From UBA5336 sp038522375 (lineage in GTDB: Bacteria > Pseudomonadota > Alphaproteobacteria > Caulobacterales > Hyphomonadaceae): 11,499 nt of DNA. The position numbers were made by a program, and so were the translations under genes. Positions within the stretch are counted from its first letter, which is position 1, and every line of letters starts with the position of its first letter. Shown here piece after piece: positions 8,177-11,499 of this stretch. The notes beneath the pieces were generated by a model, which searched no databases, was not told the DNA's origin, and saw only the letters and a program-made list of their open reading frames with translations. The stretch lies in assembly GCA_038522375.1 (NCBI GenBank), contig JBCBKE010000082.1:1-11499 (forward strand), written 5' to 3'.

Positions 8177-8181
8177 CTCCT

Positions 8182-9993
8182 CTAGAGGGGCGCACATGTG
8201 TCAGTGATCCAGGATGACAAATCGTCTGGCAGGCCCGGACCGATCATGGCCAAGACCGCGTCATGGTATTGATCGACCCAATCGCGTTCCGCATCGGACA
8301 AGAGAGATGTCTCGATCAGGTTGCGCGCCAGCGGTGCAAAGGTGAGCGTCTCGAAGCCGAGCATCGGTTGCTCGCCGCCCGGTATGTCGGCCTCGGGGGT
8401 CACGACCTGCAGGTTTTCGATGCGGATTCCGTAGGCGCCTTCCCGATAATAGCCAGGTTCATTGGAGACAATCATGCCGGGTTGGAGCGGGATGGCATTC
8501 CAGGCCTTTGCGATCCTCTGGGGCCCTTCATGGACGCCGAGATAAACACCCACCCCGTGGCCTGTTCCATGGTCGTAATCGAGCCCTGCTTGCCATAGCG
8601 CATGGCGGGCCAGGGTATCGAGATGCGTCCCGGTCGTCCCCTTGGGAAAACGAACCATGGAAAGCGCGATATGGCCCTTCAAAACAAGGGTGTAGTGACG
8701 GCGCATGGCAGAAGTTGGCGAGCCGATCGCAACGGTTCGGGTAACGTCGGTCGTGCCGTCCAGATACTGGGCGCCGGAATCGACCAGATACAGACTTCCT
8801 GTTTCAAGTCGCCGGTTTGAGGCGGTGGAAACCCGGTAATGGGGTAGGGCGCCATTGGGGCCGGCCCCGGAAATCGTGTCGAAAGAAAGGTCCTCCATGC
8901 CTCCGATCTCGTCCCTGAATTGTTCCAGCTGCAGGGCCGCGTCGATTTCAGTTATGCTGCCTGATTGTGCACGTGTGTCGAGCCAATGGAGAAAGCGGGT
9001 AACAGCGACGCCATCGCGCCGATGGGCGGCGCGGGTTCCAGCAATTTCCGCATCGTTCTTGCACGCTTTCGGCAACAAGATGGGATCCGGGGCGCGATGG
9101 ATCTCAGCACCGGCGGTGCCGAGCATCTCGAAGAACCAGGATGATGCCGTGGCTGGATCAATGCTGACCTTGTGGCCACCGAGGTCGGCCAGCCCCTGCG
9201 CCAGCTCATCCATTGGCCGAAGTCGAACCTGGTTGCCGAGATGAGCGGGCAGGTCGCTGCTTGCCTTGCCGAGATCAATAAAAAGGTCCGCCGTCCCGTT
9301 CGCAAAAAGGATCGCACGCGATAGCGGAAGCGGTGAACGAGAGACGTCCCCGCCGCGAATGTTGAAAGCCCAGGCGACGGAGGCGGGCGCTGTAATCACG
9401 GCGGCATGGCAATGGTCTGCCTCCAGCGTGGCCGCGACTTGCTGACGCTTTTCCTCGGCGGCGCAGCCCGCGGTTTCTGCGCTGTAGGCAATCACCGGTG
9501 CTGTCGGTTGTTCAGGCCGGTCATCCCAGGCGATGTCGATGGGATTCATATCCACGGCAACGATCCGCGCGCCCGCGCGACCCGCGGCTTGGCGCAGGCG
9601 CGCGGTATCGTTGGGCGTGAGCAGACGCGGATCGTAGCCGAGCGTCTTACCGTCGAGATCCTGTGCTGCAATCCAGCCGAACGGACCGGGCTCCGGCATG
9701 GCGACGTATTGGAACAGGTCGGGCGGTGTTTGTTCGGCAGCCTGGATAGTATAGCGCCCATCGATGAACAGGACGGCATTATCTTTGAAAACCCATGATG
9801 CGCCCGCCGATCCGGTGAAACCTGTCGCCCAGGCCAACCGTTCGTTTGCGTCTGGCAGGTACTCATTCTGGTATTCATCTTCATGGGGAACGAAAAACCC
9901 GTCGAGGCCCATGTCAGACATGGCAGCCCGCAACTTGGGGAGATTGCGGGGAGCGACGGCTGGCCCGCCGCGAACATCGAAATCCTGTCTCAT
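8182..9993 (-). CDS. Xaa-Pro aminopeptidase (aminopeptidase P, family M24B, long three-domain form)
   Basis: This metallopeptidase removes an N-terminal residue that precedes proline and is probably cytosolic, since no signal peptide is visible. The 603-residue protein is the long form resembling eukaryotic cytosolic APP1. It has two creatinase-type N-terminal domains (about 10-140 and 155-310) and a pita-bread catalytic domain (about 315-540), then a C-terminal extension. The metal ligands are all present: Asp405 and Asp416 (DSGAQYLDGTTD), His479 (HGTGHGVG), Glu512 (NEPGYY) and Glu526 (RIEN); spacing matches the human enzyme within one residue. The chosen ATG gives a standard N-terminus, though its ribosome binding site is weak. 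It follows prmA by 18 bases, probably in one transcript. The link with prmA looks positional rather than functional. Confidence 0.95.
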   Translation of the reverse strand: MRQDFDVRGGPAVAPRNLPKLRAAMSDMGLDGFFVPHEDEYQNEYLPDANERLAWATGFTGSAGASWVFKDNAVLFIDGRYTIQAAEQTPPDLFQYVAMPEPGPFGWIAAQDLDGKTLGYDPRLLTPNDTARLRQAAGRAGARIVAVDMNPIDIAWDDRPEQPTAPVIAYSAETAGCAAEEKRQQVAATLEADHCHAAVITAPASVAWAFNIRGGDVSRSPLPLSRAILFANGTADLFIDLGKASSDLPAHLGNQVRLRPMDELAQGLADLGGHKVSIDPATASSWFFEMLGTAGAEIHRAPDPILLPKACKNDAEIAGTRAAHRRDGVAVTRFLHWLDTRAQSGSITEIDAALQLEQFRDEIGGMEDLSFDTISGAGPNGALPHYRVSTASNRRLETGSLYLVDSGAQYLDGTTDVTRTVAIGSPTSAMRRHYTLVLKGHIALSMVRFPKGTTGTHLDTLARHALWQAGLDYDHGTGHGVGVYLGVHEGPQRIAKAWNAIPLQPGMIVSNEPGYYREGAYGIRIENLQVVTPEADIPGGEQPMLGFETLTFAPLARNLIETSLLSDAERDWVDQYHDAVLAMIGPGLPDDLSSWITDTCAPL

Positions 9994-10011
9994 GCCAAAG
10001 AGGTAGCGACC

Positions 10012-10902
10012 TTACGGTCGGCTGGAAAGCCCTCCCTTACGTTTGCCTTGCTTTCGGAACACCAGGGTGCTCCACCCGTCCCGCCGGATGCGCGCGGTCG
10101 GCACAAGGCGCCGACCGCGATAGGCTGCCGAAACCAGTGGAGCCTGGTGGTTCAAAAGGCCCGATAGTACGATGGACCCGCCCGGCGCCGTGATCGCAGC
10201 GATATCCGGCGCGAGGCGGATCAGGGGTCGCGAAAGGATATTCGCGAAAACGAGATCATAGGGTGCGAACCGCCGGACGTATCGACTGGCTGTGCCTGCC
10301 GCCTGGATACATTTCAGACGCGAGGACACCTCATTGAACCGACCGTTTTCGGCGGCCACCCGAACGCTGTCTGCGTCGATATCGGAGGCGACGGCGAGCC
10401 TTGCACCCAGTTTTAGGGCCGCAATCGCCAGCAGCCCTGTTCCCGTGCCGATATCAAGAACCTTGCCCGGGCGTGACCGGCGCCCAATTCGGTCGAGGGC
10501 CGTCAGGCAACCGAGGGTTGTGCCATGGTGCCCAGTGCCGAATGCAGGGCCGGCTTCGACCTTGATGGGGATCAGTCCATTGGATGTGCCCGGCAGGCTG
10601 TGGGCGCCAGCAACAATGAAGCGGCCGGCGCGAATGGCGGGCAGGCCTTCAAGCGACAATGCCACCCAGTCGCGGGCTTCCAGGGGGGCGGCCCGGGTGG
10701 CAAGATCGGGCGCCGCGCTAGCAATAATGGCCAGGCACGCATCGGCCGCATCCTGGTCCGCCGCATAGGCGTCAAGGCGCCAGGCCCGTCGGGTTTCTTC
10801 CTTGTAGTCGACCGCCTCTGCGGGCGATGGATCTGTCCAAGCCAGCGCATGCCACGCCTTCTCGATTGGCGCCTTGGGCCCCGTTGCGGAAATCTTGTAC
10901 AT
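10012..10902 (-). CDS. prmA: Ribosomal protein L11 methyltransferase PrmA
   Basis: PrmA trimethylates ribosomal protein L11 with S-adenosylmethionine. The 296-residue product matches the family length (E. coli 293). The N-terminal substrate-recognition domain covers about residues 1-110. It is followed by the PrmA-specific VEAGPAFGTGHHGTT segment and the class I methyltransferase fold: motif I DIGTGTGLLAIAALKLGA from Asp150, an acidic residue for the SAM ribose in VASDIDADS, and the catalytic-loop motif FANILSRPL, which replaces the NPPY of other N-methyltransferases. The last residues are basic (RKQGKRKGG). ATG 10902 is the natural start; only a weak purine stretch precedes it. It heads a two-gene minus-strand unit with the aminopeptidase. 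Loss of prmA is tolerated in several bacteria, so the gene is conserved but usually dispensable. Confidence 0.94.
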   Translation of the reverse strand: MYKISATGPKAPIEKAWHALAWTDPSPAEAVDYKEETRRAWRLDAYAADQDAADACLAIIASAAPDLATRAAPLEARDWVALSLEGLPAIRAGRFIVAGAHSLPGTSNGLIPIKVEAGPAFGTGHHGTTLGCLTALDRIGRRSRPGKVLDIGTGTGLLAIAALKLGARLAVASDIDADSVRVAAENGRFNEVSSRLKCIQAAGTASRYVRRFAPYDLVFANILSRPLIRLAPDIAAITAPGGSIVLSGLLNHQAPLVSAAYRGRRLVPTARIRRDGWSTLVFRKQGKRKGGLSSRP

Positions 10903-11254
10903 CTCGCCGAACTAGCAGGGACCAAACCCAAGCGCCAGCCACGCGAACTGATGGCGCCCTTCGGTCATCCATCCGTCAATCCATGAGTGCGCGCGGCCCA
11001 TTCAGGATGGCCCGGGCCGGTACTTTAGGCGACGTCTTGCCACGCCTCGGCTATCCTACCTTCTGCCATGGGTTCGCGCGCCTTGAAACGAAAATACCGG
11101 GATGTCTCTGCGGCAGGTTCCCTGTGGAAAGGGCCTGATGCTGTGCCATGACGACGGCAAGCCAACGACACCGCAAAAATCGCTTGCAATCGCGGGGGCC
11201 TTAGGCTTTACCTCGCGTTTGGCCGAACACAATCGGCTTGGACCCCATACGGAC
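10903..11254. other. 352-base intergenic region between prmA and tRNA-Gly
   Basis: No protein or RNA gene is recognisable here. The few short frames are small or extend antisense or out of frame across prmA, with no ribosome binding site and no familiar residues. The region must carry promoters for prmA (minus) and tRNA-Gly (plus). Confidence 0.5.
11184..11212 (+). promoter_or_regulatory. Tentative tRNA-Gly promoter
   Basis: TTGCAA at 11184-11189 is followed after 17 bases by TTTACC at 11207-11212, about 40 bases before the tRNA. The -35 element and spacing are fair and the -10 is poor. Alphaproteobacterial stable-RNA promoters often have a good -35 and a degenerate -10, but this is only a guess. 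Confidence 0.25.
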
Positions 11255-11329
11255 GCGGGCGTAGCTCAGGGGTAGAGCACAACCTTGCCAAGGTTGGGGT
11301 CGTGAGTTCGAATCTCATCGCCCGCTCCA
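11255..11329 (+). tRNA. tRNA-Gly (anticodon GCC)
   Basis: The full cloverleaf can be folded by eye. The acceptor stem GCGGGCG/CGCCCGC is perfect. The D stem is GCTC/GAGC, the anticodon stem CAACC/GGTTG surrounds TTGCCAA with anticodon GCC at 11287-11289, and the T stem GTGAG/CTCAT (one G-U) surrounds TTCGAAT. The discriminator is T, as expected for bacterial tRNA-Gly, and CCA is encoded (11327-11329). It reads glycine codons GGC and GGT. Its 3' half is overlapped antisense by the end of an integrase reading frame. Confidence 0.97.
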
Positions 11330-11499
11330 ATATTCACTACAGCTTCAGCGTTTGGCCCATTTTTTTCTGGGCAACGTTTGGGCAACGTTGTGATCGGCTT
11401 CTCTTCCAGTGGTACAAGCAGCTCTTCCAGGAACGCATCAATCGCCGCGACGCACTGCCCCAAATAGGACGGGTCCATCGGCGCATAAATCTCTGTAAT
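11266..11499 (-). CDS. Tyrosine-type site-specific integrase, C-terminal fragment (runs off right edge)
   Basis: Only the last 77 residues are in view. They begin ITEIYAPMDPSYLGQ, which matches the end of the catalytic domain of phage/ICE tyrosine recombinases. The Tyr at 11485-11487 sits in the TxxYA context of the nucleophile, and a helix (VAAIDAFLEELLV) follows. The last 21 residues (from GAGDEIRTHDPNLG to the TGA at 11266-11268) are simply the antisense reading of the tRNA gene, as is common for elements that integrate into tRNAs. The Arg and His catalytic residues lie beyond the window, so I cannot say whether the gene is intact. Its position and orientation toward the tRNA strongly support an integrase rather than a chance frame. 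The ATG at 11478 is internal and is not its start. Confidence 0.75.
   Translation of the reverse strand: MTEIYAPMDPSYLGQCVAAIDAFLEELLVPLEEKPITTLPKRCPEKNGPNAEAVVNIGAGDEIRTHDPNLGKVVLYP
11285..11329. other. Probable attachment site (att) in the tRNA-Gly 3' half
   Basis: A tyrosine recombinase gene lies immediately 3' of the tRNA and reads into it, so the attachment core is expected within the anticodon-loop to 3'-end segment, which such elements duplicate to keep the tRNA intact. The exact core cannot be set without the other junction, which lies outside the window. The limits given are the tRNA half normally used, not a measured core. Confidence 0.5.
11330..11499. mobile_element. Left end of a putative integrative element inserted at tRNA-Gly
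   Basis: Sequence beyond the tRNA is inferred to belong to an integrated prophage, genomic island or ICE because a tyrosine integrase C-terminus begins here and faces the tRNA. Only about 170 bases are visible, so its type, cargo and completeness are unknown. This segment is less GC-rich to the eye than the preceding genes, with a run of seven T at 11360-11366. Confidence 0.6.
11368..11389. repeat. Perfect 11-bp tandem direct repeat beside the att site
   Basis: TGGGCAACGTT occurs twice with no gap, at 11368-11378 and 11379-11389. The first copy also pairs with an upstream inverted relative (TTGGCCCA, 11352-11359) across a T-rich loop. The array lies 39 bases from the tRNA end, inside the integrase reading frame. 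Integrase arm-type or excisionase sites often look like this, but no binding is shown. Confidence 0.6.

Noticed and set aside
10772..10972. 66-codon minus-strand frame starting upstream of prmA
   Set aside because: It overlaps the prmA start in another frame and looks like a chance frame; prmA coding is clear.

Overview
The window looks like a chromosome segment of an alphaproteobacterium with moderately high GC. The main evidence is the contiguous bamD-recN-ligA cluster, the YlxR protein fused to an L7Ae-like domain next to infB, a PraR/PhrR-type XRE regulator, and the sequence style of IF-2 and PrmA. Genus cannot be fixed from what is visible. Almost every protein is a housekeeping one. I see no complete, previously undescribed multi-gene system. 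The accessory signal is at the extreme right edge.

Layout. (1) 1-2484, minus strand: a ylxR-type gene followed by infB, which runs off the left edge; both serve translation and RNA binding. Unusually, no nusA sits in front of ylxR. (2) 2485-2701: a short gap with a weak hairpin that may end the next gene. (3) 2702-3172, minus strand: an XRE/HTH_3 regulator, divergent from the next block. (4) 3375-8065, plus strand: bamD (outer-membrane assembly lipoprotein), recN (SMC-like repair ATPase) and ligA (NAD-dependent DNA ligase). recN and ligA overlap by 22 bases, so they are probably translationally coupled. (5) 8066-8181: a convergent intergenic region full of inverted repeats. (6) 8182-10902, minus strand: prmA then an Xaa-Pro aminopeptidase gene, 17 bases apart, read as one unit. 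(7) 10903-11254: about 350 bases without a recognisable gene, presumably holding outward promoters. (8) 11255-11329: tRNA-Gly(GCC) with encoded CCA. (9) 11266-11499, minus strand: the C-terminal end of a tyrosine recombinase that reads into the tRNA gene.

The last pair is the classic arrangement of an integrative element inserted at a tRNA 3' end. The window therefore probably stops about 170 bases inside a prophage, genomic island or ICE that continues to the right. A perfect 11-bp tandem repeat and an inverted relative lie between the tRNA and the integrase catalytic tyrosine codon, and are candidates for recombinase or directionality-factor binding sites.
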